From: Lolium rigidum
Taxonomy: Eukaryota; Streptophyta; Magnoliopsida; Poales; Poaceae
Direction: 5' to 3'
DNA: 64,000 nt
Assembly (NCBI RefSeq): GCF_022539505.1
Contig: NC_061514.1
Span: 342,968,644-343,032,643, forward strand
Shown here: in pieces, positions 22,771 through 33,511 of the stretch
Position numbering within the stretch: the first letter of the stretch is position 1
Layout: each line of letters begins with the position of its first letter
The notes under the pieces: model-generated
What the model was told of the DNA's origin: nothing
The model's database searches: none
What the model saw: the letters and a program-made list of their open reading frames with translations, nothing else
Program-made: the position numbers and the translations under genes

Positions 22771-24562
22771 TGATACGTCTCCAGCGTATTTATAATTTCT
22801 GATGTTCCATGCTTGTTTCATGACAATACCTACATGTTTTGTTCACACTTTATATCATTTTGATGCGTTTTCCGGAACTAACCTATTGACGAGATGCCGA
22901 AGTGCCAGTTCCTGTTTTCTGCTATTTTTGGTTTCAGAAATCCTAGTAAGGAAATATTCTCGGAATTGGACGAAATCAACGCCCAACATCTTATAATTCC
23001 ACGAAGCTTCCAGAACACCCGAGAGGCACCAGAGGGGGGCCACAGGGCCACCAGACGCCAGGCTGGCGCGGCCAGAGGGGGGGGGGGCGCCCCCTATTGT
23101 GTGGCGCCCCCCTCTGCCTTCCGACTCCGCCTCTTCGCCTATAAGAAGCCCCCTGACCTAAATCTTCGATACGAATAAGCCACGGTACGAGAAACCTTCC
23201 AGAGCCGCCACCATCGCGAAGCCAAGATCTGGGGGACAGAAGTCTCTGTTCCGGCACGCCGCCGGGACGGGGAAGTGCCCCCGGAAGGCATCTCCATCGA
23301 CACCACCGCCATCTTCATCAACGCTGCTGTCTCCCATGAGGAGGGAGTAGTTCTCCAACGAGGCTAAGGGCTGTACCGGTAGCTATGTGGTTAATCTCTC
23401 TCCTATGTGCTTCAATACAATGATCTCATGAGCTGCCTTACATGATTGAGATTCATATGAGCTTTGTATCACTATTCATCTATGTGCTACTCTAGTGATG
23501 TTATTAAAGTAGTCTATTCCTCCTCCATGATGTAATGTTGACGAGTGTGTGCATCATGAAGTACTTGGTATATGCTATGATTGTGATCTCTTGTAGATTA
23601 TGAAGTTAACTATTACTATGATGGTATTGATGTGATCTATTCCTCCTTTCATAGTGTGATGGTAACAGTGTGCATGCTATGTTAGTACTTGGTATAGTTG
23701 TGTTGATCTCAAGGAAAAAAATAGCGCGCTATAACAAAATAGCGTGGGTCTAAAAATACGCTATTAGCATGTTATAGCATGCTATTAACGCGAATAGCGC
23801 CGAAATAGCGCAGCGTCGGCTCTCCAGATATGCTATAGCGTGCTATTAGCGTTGGAATAGCGTGCTATTTTTTTCCATGGTTGATCTATCATGCACTCTA
23901 AGGTTAATTAAATATGAACATCGAATGTTGTGGAGCTTGTTAACTCCGGCATTGAGGTGCTCTTGTAGCCCTACACAATTAGTGGTGTTCATCATCCAAC
24001 AATAGAGTGTAGAGTGGTTTTATTATGTGATCAATATTGAGAGTGTCCACTAGTGAAAGTATAATCCCTAGGCCTTGTTTCCAAATACTGCAATCATCGC
24101 TTGTTTACTGTTCTACTGCATCTGTACTTCCTGCAATATCACCACCATCAACCACACGCCAGTTGTAGCAGCAAGCTATTTTCTGGTGCCATTACTACTG
24201 CTCATATACATTCATACCACTTGTATTTCACTATCTCTTCGCCGAACTAGTGCACCTATACATCTGACAAGTGTATTAGGTGTGTTGGGGACACAAGAGA
24301 CTTCTTGTATCGTGATTGCAGGGGTTCTTGAGAGGGATATCTTTGACCTCTTCCTCCCTGAGTTCGATAAACCTTGGGTGATCCACTTAAGGGAAAACTT
24401 GCTGCTGTTCTACAAACCTCTATTCTTGGAGGCCCAACACTGTCTACAGGGAAAGAAGCGTGAGTAGACATCAAGCTATTTTCTGGCGCCGTTGCCGGGG
24501 AACGAAGGAAAGCTACACCATTTCCTCCCTCGTCAACCACGCGCCAGTCCTGGACAGCATCA
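22771..24562 (+). repeat. F1 3' LTR with MITE insertion
   Basis: 1792 bp; without the 170-bp MITE and its 8-bp TSD it is 1614 bp, equal to the solo LTR of the tandem copy. Ends GACAGCATCA, followed by TSD GATAG. TATAAGAAGC at 23140 is the probable TATA box; the 5' LTR has TATATGAAGC there. Confidence 0.93.
23710..23879 (+). mobile_element. hAT-type MITE, 170 bp
   Basis: Terminal inverted repeats CAAGGAAAAAAATAGCGCGC and, at the right end read inward, CATGGAAAAAAATAGCACGC. It is flanked by an 8-bp duplication GTTGATCT (23702-23709 and 23880-23887). An 8-bp TSD and CA(A/T)GG-type ends are characteristic of the hAT superfamily. The interior is packed with TAGCG/GCTAT-like subterminal repeats and has no ORF. 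All other F1 LTRs in the window carry the empty site. Strand is arbitrary. Confidence 0.92.
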
Positions 24563-24567
24563 GATAG

Positions 24568-25092
24568 CGGTCTATGTTCTTTGTTGTAATGCCCTAAGTA
24601 AATATCATATTAGTCATCATGATATGTATGTGCATTGTTATGCCCTCTCTATTTGTCAATTTCCCAACTGTAATTTGTTCACCCAGCATGCTATTTCTTA
24701 TTGGAGAGACACCACTAGTGAACTGTGGACCCCGGTCCATTCTTTTACATATGAATACAATCTACTGCAATCATTGTTCTCTGTTGTTCTTTGTAAACAA
24801 ACATCATTCTCCACACCATACGTTTAATCCTTTGTTTACAGCTAGCCGGTGAGATTGACAACCTCACTGTTAAGTTGGGGCAAAGTATTTTGATTGTGTT
24901 GTGCAGGTTCCACGTTGGCGCCGGAATCCCTGGTGTTGCACCGCACTACACTCCTTCACCAACAACCTTCACGTGGCCTTCATCTCCTACTGGTTCGATA
25001 AACCTTGGTTTCTTACTGAGGGAAACTTGCTGTTGTACGCATCACACCTTCCACTTGGGGTTCCCAACGAACGTGTGCTTCATGCGTCATCA
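24568..25092 (+). repeat. F2 3' LTR, right part
   Basis: Resumes after TSD GATAG (24563-24567) and ends GCGTCATCA at 25092, followed by TSD AGTAA. ORFs here are LTR frames. Confidence 0.92.
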
Positions 25093-25097
25093 AGTAA

Positions 25098-25679
25098 CCA
25101 ATATGCTTTGCTCACTAAGATTTTTGTTGAGAGTTTTTTTTTAATAACTCTATGTTCAAGCCAACTGTTTCCTTTAAGATCTATAATAAGCCTACTATTA
25201 TGTCCTTGTCGAAATTTTGTGGCATCCTAGGTATTGAGATGACTGGAACATCGAAAAGGATCAAAGACACTCCTGCTGATTTGTTGGAACTTTACCGAGC
25301 GGTGACGAATGATGATGACCGCAGTTCCCAACGTGGCAAGATAAGGAACATTCAAATCCCAGCTATTAGATACTTTACTTATTACCTTGCTACTAGTATT
25401 CTTGGTAGGTAAAATACTAGTAATATTTCTCACTATCATTTGGCTTTTCTAGCTACTTCACTCAATATAGTACTAAGTACAACCTTGGTGCTCTTATTGC
25501 CCGTCGCTTAGCTTCTAGAGGATCCATCTATGGAGGAATTATTGCTGCACATATTATAGTTGCTTTGGATATTCTTGTTAATCCCAATGATGTATTGTTG
25601 GCACCACAGAGACTTGATCTTTCTGCCATGAAAACCCATCAATTTGTTACTGCTGACTCTTGTGCATGAAGTTTGGTTT
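25098..25679 (+). pseudogene. F3 ATHILA-type ORF, piece 2 of 3
   Basis: Continues piece 1: NQYALLTKIFVESF, then DTPADLLELYRAVTNDDDR and IPAIRYFTYYLATSILGR. A one-base loss in a T-run near 25136 shifts the frame; TAA at 25410-25412 and TGA near 25668 are nonsense changes also present in the tandem copy (46608-47463), so they predate the duplication. F4 element 4a is inserted after 25679. Confidence 0.75.
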
Positions 25680-26840
25680 TGTTGCGGTCAGAAACCCACT
25701 GGCGAGCAGCGACGGGCAACACAGTAGAGCCGGGAACAACTTAGGGCTGCAGCTGGCCCTGGTCCCTCCGAGCGACGGCCCGCAAAGCCTCCGGCACGCA
25801 CGTCCGATGCTGGTGCAAGGGCGTGCCACCTGACCTATACCTGGCCAGGAAGGTGATGGAGATGCCTCGCTTAGTTTCCTGCATGGCATACACGTAAACA
25901 TTAAATACGAGCCTCGATCGGCTCTCAGGTCATCCTGTGAATCAGCTCAAAGAGCCGATCCACCCATGATTCGTACGAGGTGTACGAATATATGGTGGTC
26001 CTGCTTGATCAAGATAAAGCTAAAGCGATCTACGACGATTTAGGGTTTTCACCGCATAATCGGATCATCCTACTCACGATTGGGCCTCGCGGCCACGCAC
26101 GGTGATCGTAAGCCGATCCTAGATAGGGCCTAAAAACCAACACGAGGTTGATCCTCGGAACATCCTGTCTAGGACTAGCAAACGACACCCTACGCGCCGC
26201 CGGATCCTCCAACCCTTTGTAAGGCCTAACTATTGCAGATATTAAACTAATCCTTGAAGAACAAGGAGCAACCGTAACGGATCGGATCTACTAAATAATG
26301 ATCAAGCGGGGTGCCGCCCCTACACCTAAGATAGGTGTAAGGGCGGCTAGATGTATAAGGGTTGCACTACGATAGCATATGATACGAAGAACAATGCTAA
26401 CCCTAACACACCTAAGATAACTACGTTGCTCGCCATCAAAAAGGCTTCAGTACGAGCAACGCATGAACAACGAGATAAACTTATGCTGCCTAGATCGCAA
26501 GATGTGATCTAGGCAGCATGATGCTTACCGGATGAAACCCTCGAGACGAAGGAGTTGGCGATGCGCCGAGATTGATTTGTGTTGAACGTTGGTTGTTGTT
26601 TATTTCATAAACCCTAGATACATATTTATAGTCCGTAGACTTTCTAACGTGGGAATAATCCCAACCGTGCACAAGGCAAACTCTAACTAACCGACACATA
26701 ATCTACTATGTTACAGATACACGGGCAAACTAGCCCAAACTTTACATAACAGGCCGATTCACGTATTTCTTCCATGTATATTCTTCAAGTCCATCTTGAT
26801 CGCGGCCTACCTCTAACTTGGTCAAATTCTGGTGATAACA
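25680..26840 (-). repeat. F4 3' LTR (4a)
   Basis: 1161 bp. On the minus strand TGTTATCACC...CAACA. It contains two strong inverted repeats at 26313-26347 and 26483-26519 (see findings) and a TATAAATAT box around 26620-26630 on the minus strand. Confidence 0.93.
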
Positions 26841-27128
26841 CATGCCCCCCTGGTTTTGGAATTGATAATTCCAAAATCACTCTGCTTTTTCTTCGTCGGG
26901 TCATGTCGTGGCAGAGCAGAACCGTTGCAGTATCCTTCATCATGATGCCTTGTCTTCTCAACTTCTCTGCAAGATTTGATAGCCTTAGCACCACTCCCTC
27001 GGAAACTACAATGGCATTAAATCTCCACTAGGCTCCTTCTTTATTTAAATGTGCCGATCGATTAGCCCTCTTCATCCCCTTCCTCCGTTCTAGCTATCGG
27101 CACCGAAAAAACCTCTTTCTCTGTAGCC

Positions 27129-27572
27129 ATGTCTTCTTCTTCCTTCGTCTCCTCCGGCCTCTCTTTCCAATCTTCTTCCTCGAGTGAGCCGATGTCAGAG
27201 TCCGAGTGGGATCTCGACTTCTCGTCAGACGGCGACATGCCCCTGACTGATGGGGAGGACGACCTCCAGTTCCTCATTGAAGGGGAACTGGAGAGCGAGA
27301 GCGAGGATGACCTCCACTCATGGAGGAACCCTACTTCCTCCGATAAAGAGGAAAACGAGGAGGAAGAGGAAGAAGAGGAGGAAGACGACTCCTCCTCCTC
27401 CACCGGGTACCCGCCGGCGAAACGCTTCCGTGCTTGGGCGGATAGTGAAGATGACGATGATGACGAAAAGGAAGAAGCTCCGGCCGAAGGCTGGGGCAGC
27501 GGTGATGAGGAGTTCTCCGGAAGCCGCGCCGGCAGCGGCTACGACGCCGACGACGAGGGCAGCGAGGATTAG
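27129..27572 (+). CDS. Acidic low-complexity protein, antisense ORF of F4
   Basis: 147 residues: Ser-rich N-terminus, then very acidic Glu/Asp tracts (about residues 78-92 and 113-118) with the basic island PPAKRFRAW between them, and a Gly/Ser/Asp-rich end. TATTTAAAT at 27042-27050 could be its TATA box, 80 bases upstream. The homologous ORF in 4b (60048-60521) has the same order of segments with insertions and deletions in the repeats. It is encoded antisense to gag and lies upstream of the PMD gene on the same strand. Function unknown; acidic tracts suggest a chromatin- or RNP-binding role, as inference only. Confidence 0.6.
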   Translation: MSSSSFVSSGLSFQSSSSSEPMSESEWDLDFSSDGDMPLTDGEDDLQFLIEGELESESEDDLHSWRNPTSSDKEENEEEEEEEEEDDSSSSTGYPPAKRFRAWADSEDDDDDEKEEAPAEGWGSGDEEFSGSRAGSGYDADDEGSED

Positions 27573-27927
27573 TAGGATAGGATCAGTAGTATGCGAGCAA
27601 TCGGCTCTTCTTTTGTTCCCCTTTACTTTGAGCAATCGGCTCTTCATTGTAAAAAACCCTCCTTTCGTTAATGAAGAAGTATTTCCCGTCAACTTTTTGC
27701 CGGCAGTCAAAGTCAAACGATCCCCCAAAAGAGCCGATGGCATCGCATCGGTCTCTACCATAAAAGCACGAGTAAGTTCGACCTAGCCGCCCTTCCAAAC
27801 GGTAACCTGCGACCTCCGTCTGAGAAAGCAAACTCAGATCCCCAAATCACCGCCTGAGCAGTTCCACCTCACGACCACCTGCATCCCAGATCTCGACCGC
27901 GCCGCCTGCAACTCTGCAGCGCATCCA

Positions 27928-30900
27928 ATGGCGGAATCATCCAACATCAATGCCATGGTCTCCGACCTGAAGGTAATCCTTAATCTCCTCTGGCCATTCG
28001 AATCGATGTTAGGATCAATAGCAAACACCTGAATTAATGTCTTGTTCCGTTATTGATTTTAGGTTTCAGACATCCTACTGCCACATCCTTCTCTCGCGAA
28101 TTCTATGTGCCTCGGTCCTCGTTCTTCCGAGAGTCCCGCCCTCTTGATCTCATGCGAAGCCAACAGAATCCCCTTCGTGAATCAGAACTTAGATCTGACT
28201 TCCTGGGCCGACTGCCTGCGAGCCTGGCCTAATCCTCCTGAGGGTTGGGTGGCATGGTATACTAGAGTATCCAAAACCCATTATGCCACCTGGGAAGCCA
28301 TAGGGATAGCCGATGCCTTGTCATTATCATTGTCTCCTCTTGAGAAGAATGAAAATATTCTGAAAACCATCGGCTACTTCTGGTCTGACGCACTGAACTG
28401 CTTCATGTTCGGCCATGGCCCCATGACACAAACTCTGCTGGATGTGGCCATGATCACGAGCCTAGACATTGCATCCCCAAGCCCTTCGCATTCAAACCGC
28501 CGAAAGTCCCTTTCACCCCGTCTTCTAAAAAAGAGTGTACCAGATCGGGGTGCCTACCTCAATCGTTATATGAAGACCAAGGGCCCTGTGACAGAGAGAG
28601 AACACACAGCCTTCCTGAATTTCTGGTTGGAGCATTTCATATTTTGTGGCCCATCACTTGCCCCTACCAAGAATTACCTTTCCCTGGCCTATGAACTTGC
28701 CAAAGGCACCCAACTTGGCCTAGGCAAACTGTTTCTTGGAGAGGTCTATCGATCTCTTCAACTGATGTCTGTCAAACTGTTCTCTCAAAAGACAGTTAAA
28801 ACTGGCGGCCCTTGGTGGTTTATTCAGTTATGGGCGCAGCTATATTTTCAGAACCAGATCCCAGACTTCCCACCTTTGACCACCTGCACCTTTCCGGATG
28901 TTAATGGAAAGGATATCCGATGCACCAGCTACGGCCAAGCTTTGTATGGTCTCCCAGGCAGCAGGCTGATCCCTAAGGAAGCAGCAGGGTGGTTCAGGAT
29001 TTTCTTCCAAGGTTTGGACAACCCCCTGTTCTTTCCTTATACTGAATCGGCGAACTTTGAAAACCCAGTCTCCTTTCGATTGGATGACTTTGCCGATGAC
29101 GCTAGCACCCAGCATCTGTATTCTATCATGATCCGTCCTTGCTTCCTCCCTGTTGGCATGAGTACCTCGAACCGGATCATCAAGCCTGGTTATGAGTGTT
29201 ACCAACCAGTAGTGGTAGCCCGTCAGCTTGGCCTCGGGCAGGTGCCTCCACACTTCTTCTTGCATCACCTGACAGCAAGCAGAGCTGAACTGCCTGACAT
29301 CCTTACTGGCCAAAGGTGTTATACCTTTTTTGATGCTTTGGCCATTCCAATTCCCCACGACCTCCGTTTCTCCTTCACCACCGATGGTTTCGAGACTTGG
29401 TGGTCCATGTGGAAGACCCATGTCTTCAGAAGGGCTCTAGGACCGCTGCTGAGACAACTTGATGCCGAGTATGACATCCCTGCAGACCAGGTACCATCAC
29501 TTAAATTTCTTGTAACAGCTTACGGTGATTGTCCGTCACCTGACTCCATCTCCTGGCAGCAACACGATGGCCCGGCTCCCACGCAAGCCGATGGCTCCCC
29601 CTTCGTATTCCTTCCTCCAGCCCCAGTGGTTCTCTTCTCGCCGAGCTCGCCACCCCGAAGAAAGTCATAATGCAGAGTCGGCCGATTTCACCGAAATCGG
29701 CTCCCAAGAGTAAAGCATCTTCGGGGCCAGTTGCCCCCCGAGCCTCGACTCAGGCGAGGACAGCAGTGAGGAAGGTGGCTGCCAGGAAGACTCTGAAGCG
29801 CAAAGCTCTTGCCCAAGAAAGCTTGCATGTAAGTTGGTTCATGTCCTGTCCACATTTATCCACTTTTCTAGTCTTCTGCAACACGCCCGTATTCTTTTCC
29901 ACATCCTTCCACCGAAGAAACCTCCAGTGGGGCCGCAGAATCCAGCCAGAGGAACTCGAGCTCGGGCAACTCCGAGAGGTCCACCACCCAGAGCCAGACG
30001 GCTTCGCCAGCGCCAGCTTCGCCAGCGCCGGCTTCTAAGAAAAGGTCGATTCCTGACCCCCCTGCTCCCCAAGCCCCGACCAAATCGGGGTCGCGCATGA
30101 AGCGTCGATGAGTCAAAAGGGCTCGTAAAAACCCACGAGCTTCTCCATCAAGCCAGGAGGTCTCAAATGTAATTATCTCCCCAGTCACACTTCATGTTAA
30201 CCCATTGTCATTTGGATCGGCTAACCATTTCCTCCTGCAGACCGAAGAAACCTCTAGCGGAGACGTCGAGGAGGTACTGATGCCATCCGCCACCCTAGAC
30301 CGAGCCACCTCGACGATCGCGGCTGACCAAGTAGCTGACCCAGCCAAGTCCACAGAAAAGCCGATTATCACTACATCGGCAGCTCCTCCTACCTTGGGAG
30401 AGGTATACCCCCTTTCCTTGGCTCTATCACTTTCTTCGTTGTATGCTAAACATTTTTTGTTTGCCCTGTCAGGGTTGTGATCTCTCGAGTTTGCTGACGT
30501 TCGATCCAGAATCCATCGAACCAACTACTTCCAAGGCAAGTGGAGAGCCGTGTCCTAGCGCGGTCCGTGGTCCACTCCAGCGTCTCAAGGATCTGCTCTC
30601 TTCATCAATTGAGACCCTGATTGAAAAATCCGAGGAAGTAAGAGGCATCCTCGAAGATATCCAGCCCCATCTCCCTATGATACTGCAAGTGAAGCTCTGG
30701 CCAGCCGTTACTCTACCGGTCTTCAAGTCAAGGGTGCAATCGGCTAGACAAAGGATTACTCTTCGCCACACCCAGCTTCCATTGAGAGCCGATATTACAG
30801 AAAAGTGTCAACGGCTCAACGAGAAGAAGGCTGCTTTGGACGCCAAGACGGACACTTCTGCCCATCGCGCCGAACTCGAGACCCTGCGCAAGGAACTGGA

Positions 30901-31141
30901 GAGCCTTGAAGAGAGGGTCAGGGTGACCAAGCAGCTTATCCAAGACAAGGAAGCCCTTATCTCCCGTTCTCAAGAGGAAGCGAAAGGCCTCACAGCCGAT
31001 CTGAAGACCGATCTGGCTGAAATTCGTACCCTGAGCAGTCAGCTGGTGACGGGTAAAGGTGAGGACGACAAGGCTGAGATCGCCGAGGTGGACCGCATCC
31101 GTGTTGACGCCCTTCTTGCCCTCGGCGCGTTTCTTCAGTAG
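27928..31141 (+). pseudogene. Six-exon PMD/coiled-coil gene, antisense within F4 (copy 4a)
   Basis: Exons by GT/AG signals and alignment with 4b: 27928-27972, 28063-29490, 29560-29828, 29905-30168, 30241-30402, 30473-31141. Exon 2 (476 codons) holds a plant mobile domain (aminotransferase-like PMD), recognised by FMFGHGPM followed by TLLDVAMIT and many spaced Trp. Exons 3-5 encode a Ser/Pro/Lys-rich linker; exon 6 ends in a coiled coil (about 30790-31140). All introns are phase 0 and 69-90 bp. Damage: a compensated shift in exon 2 (about 28485-28545), one base lost in exon 3 (29654 area), acceptor AG lost before exon 4, and a TGA in exon 4 (30109-30111). PMD proteins occur in host silencing factors of the MAIL1/MAIN type and in plant transposons; the role here is unknown. 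Confidence 0.75.
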
Positions 31142-31686
31142 GGCCTTCAGAGACAAATGTTTCGCTGAACTTGATCTTCTAAAGTCGATGACTCTGCTTC
31201 GGCTGTACTTGCTACATTTTTTTTTACTGGCCGATTTTCCACCGGCTCCTAATATTTTATTGCCCATGCGTCTGTCTACCTGATTATGTGCCCCCCGAGC
31301 CGAATCTGTCAGGTTACTGCAGATATCGGCTTTGCGGTTATCGATAGGATTATACCTGAACATCGGCTCTGCAGTCAGGACTAATGCCGATTTCCTTGTA
31401 CCCGCAAGCTGATGTAAACCCATACCCCAGCCTTCCGTCACCCGTTAGCTCGATGCTGAACGCAGGCAAGGATAATACGGGGCGACTGCTGGAACTGGCC
31501 CCTATCTTGATTGTATTGCTCAAAAGAGGCTTACATCTCATTGCGCCAGCCGATGTCTCATCAACGGCTTTCCTTTGTTTGGGGCGCCATACCCTCCAAT
31601 CTCCTTTGTGGTCGACCCTCTTTGTCCAGGGTCCGTCGACCTTTTGCGGCCAGATCAGGCCGCACATTCCTTAGCGCGCATAGGTA
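31142..31686 (-). other. F4 post-gag remnant (4a)
   Basis: Corresponds to 4b sequence around 55150-55290 joined to 56040-56330: on the minus strand, a degenerate end of gag followed by RCKPLLSN-type sequence. The protease-coding part is missing. Several GCCGAT/ATCGGC inverted repeats are present (for example around 31300-31400). Confidence 0.6.
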
Positions 31687-32014
31687 TTACCTTTCAGCTT
31701 CCTCCAAGCCGCGCATTCGCTGAACTCTACGCTTTTGGGAACGGCTGAGTTCATCAGGGCACCACCATGGCCGGTGGTACCTGCCTTCTTTTCTTTCACA
31801 GTCATCTTTTATCCCCTCGAGGTTTTCTTCCGGAGGGGAGTCGGCTTGCTTGTTCTTGGATGGGAGAGGCCCAAACCGTTCAGTAAATACTACGTGGGTG
31901 GGTTCTACGAAGGGAACAGATGAAGTCGGCTTCGAGGATCGCTTGGACCTCGTCATACTTCTTCTTGGGCTCCTCGGTCAAATCCTCGTACGTGACTGGA
32001 GTGCCGTCCGCCAT
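31687..32014 (-). pseudogene. F4 gag remnant (4a)
   Basis: Begins MADGTPVTYEDLTEE at 32014, matching the 4b gag start at 52563, then after ~30 codons jumps to the RFGPLPSKNKQ region that lies some 2.4 kb further on in 4b, and ends in LSRSQKRRVQRMRGLEEAER. The middle of Gag is deleted. Confidence 0.75.
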
Positions 32015-32053
32015 CTCAGACGTAGATGGCGATGTAGTTGATTGTCGAAGATT

Positions 32054-32071
32054 GTCCCACCGGGCGTGCCA
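32054..32071 (-). promoter_or_regulatory. Primer-binding site of F4 (4a)
   Basis: The minus strand reads TGGCACGCCCGGTGGGAC, 5 bases from the LTR end at 32077. Not the tRNA-Asp type; I could not assign the tRNA. Confidence 0.75.
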
Positions 32072-32076
32072 GAATG

Positions 32077-33237
32077 TGTTGCGGTCAGAAATCCACTTGC
32101 GAGCAGCGACGGGCAACACAGTAGAGCCGGGAACAACTTAGGGCTGCGGCTGGCCCTGGTCCCTCCGAGCGACAGCCCGCAAAGCCTATGGCACACACGT
32201 CTGATGCTGGTGCAAGGGTGTGCCACCTGACCTATACCTGGCCAGGAAGGTGATGGAGATGCCTCGCTTAGTTTCCTGCATGGCATACACGTAAACATTA
32301 AATACGAGCCTCGATCGGCTCTCGAGTCATCTCGTGAATCGGCTCAAAGAGCCGATCCACCCATGATTCATACGAGGTGTACGAATATATGGTGGTCCTG
32401 CTTGATCAAGATAAAGCTAAAGCGATCTACGACGATTTAGGGTTTTCACCGCATAATCGGATCATCCTACTCATGATTGGGCCTCGCGGCCACGCACGGT
32501 GATCGTAAGCCGATCCTAGATAGGGCCTAAAAACCAACACGAGGTTGATCCTCGGAACATCCTGTCTAGGACTAGCAAACGACACCCTACGCGCCGCTGG
32601 ATCCTCCAACCCTTTGTAAGGCCTAACTATTGCAGATATTAAACTAATCCTTGAAGAACAAGGAGCAACCGTAACGGATCGGATCTACTAAATAATGATC
32701 AAGCGGGGTGCCGCCCCTACACCTAAGATAGGTGTAAGGGCGGCTAGATGTATAAGGGTTGCACTACGATAGCATATGATACGAAGAACAATGCTAACCC
32801 TAACACACCTAAGATAACTACGTTGCTCGCCATCAAAAAGGTTTCAGTACGAGCAACGCATGAACAACGAGATAAACTTATGCTGCCTAGATCGCAAGAT
32901 GCGATCTAGGCAGCATGATGCTTACCGGATGAAACCCTCGAGACGAAGGAGTTGGCGATGCGCCGAGATTGATTTGTGTTGAACGTTGGTTGTTGTTTAT
33001 TTCATAAACCCTAGATACATATTTATAGTCCGTAGACTTTCTAACGTGGGAATAATCCCAACCGTGCACGAGGCAAACTCTAACTAACCGACACATAATC
33101 TACTATGTTACAGATACACGGGCAAACTAGCCCAAACTTTACATAACAGGCCGATTCACGTATTTCTTCCATGTATATTCTTCAAGTCCATCTTGATCGC
33201 GGCCTACCTCTAACTTGGTCAAATTCTGGTGATAACA
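32077..33237 (-). repeat. F4 5' LTR (4a)
   Basis: 1161 bp, partner of 25680-26840, with the same two inverted repeats at 32710-32744 and 32880-32916. Confidence 0.93.
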
Positions 33238-33242
33238 GGTTT

Positions 33243-33511
33243 ATAGAATGTTGTTTACTGATGGAGATGAAAGAGAATTTCCCCTACCACAACCTAGTTT
33301 GTTTAGTATTTGCAGGATTCCGTGGTCGCGCTCCAAGGAGGAGTTGGACGAACATATGTGCTTGCTTGGATTTTATGAGCAACACCTGGAGGAGGCGGCC
33401 AGCGATGATTACGTCGTGCATTACACCGGGGCATCCTCGAGCTCATACCAGGAGGAAGGTGCCTCTTCATCATATTATGGAGGTGCAACTTCTTGGGCTC
33501 CCTGGGATTGA
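33243..33511 (+). pseudogene. F3 ATHILA-type ORF, piece 3 of 3 (C-terminus)
   Basis: Continues after the TSD GGTTT: YRMLFTDGDEREFPLPQPS, RSKEELDEHM and a Ser/Tyr-rich end SSSYYGGATSWAPWD, stop at 33509-33511. The uninterrupted version is at 47190-47459. Confidence 0.75.

Larger units (their letters stand above)
17796..24562 (+). mobile_element. F1 LTR retrotransposon, complete, non-autonomous
   Basis: 5' LTR 17796-19404, PBS 19414-19430, one ORF 19569-20306, long noncoding region, hairpin and polypurine tract 22733-22770, 3' LTR 22771-24562. TSD GATAG occurs at 17791-17795 and 24563-24567. No gag-protease or polymerase is recognised. The matched TSD proves that the LTR extends past an internal PBS-like motif at 19315-19344 to the second ATCA at 19404. 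In the tandem copy the same insertion survives only as a solo LTR (40182-46072) flanked by the same TSD. Confidence 0.95.
10274..25092 (+). mobile_element. F2 LTR retrotransposon, complete, with nested F1
   Basis: Order: 5' LTR 10274-11788, PBS 11800-11817, gag-protease 11998-14097, noncoding 14098-16684, hairpin and polypurine tract 16685-16723, 3' LTR 16724-17795 plus 24568-25092. TSD AGTAA occurs at 10269-10273 and 25093-25097. It is non-autonomous: no polymerase domains. The F1 element 17796-24562 is inserted in the 3' LTR. From 12256 rightwards it is repeated in the tandem copy starting at 34636. Confidence 0.93.
25680..33237 (-). mobile_element. F4 element 4a, internally deleted, carries antisense PMD gene
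   Basis: The retroelement sense is the minus strand: 5' LTR 33237-32077, PBS 32071-32054, truncated gag 32014-~31687, remnants to ~31142, then the antisense-encoded genes (on plus) and 3' LTR 26840-25680. TSD GGTTT occurs at 25675-25679 and 33238-33242. Compared with 4b it lacks the middle of gag and the whole protease. Both LTRs are 1161 bp and differ at roughly 20 sites by eye, mostly transitions. It is absent from the tandem copy (empty site at about 47190), so it was inserted after the duplication. Confidence 0.94.

Noticed and set aside
26774..27031. 85-codon ORF spanning the F4 LTR end
   Set aside because: It crosses the LTR/PPT boundary and is not maintained in the 4b copy.
28840..29421. 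193-codon ORF opposite the PMD exon
   Set aside because: It is the antisense shadow of the PMD exon; the PMD strand has the introns and domain similarity.
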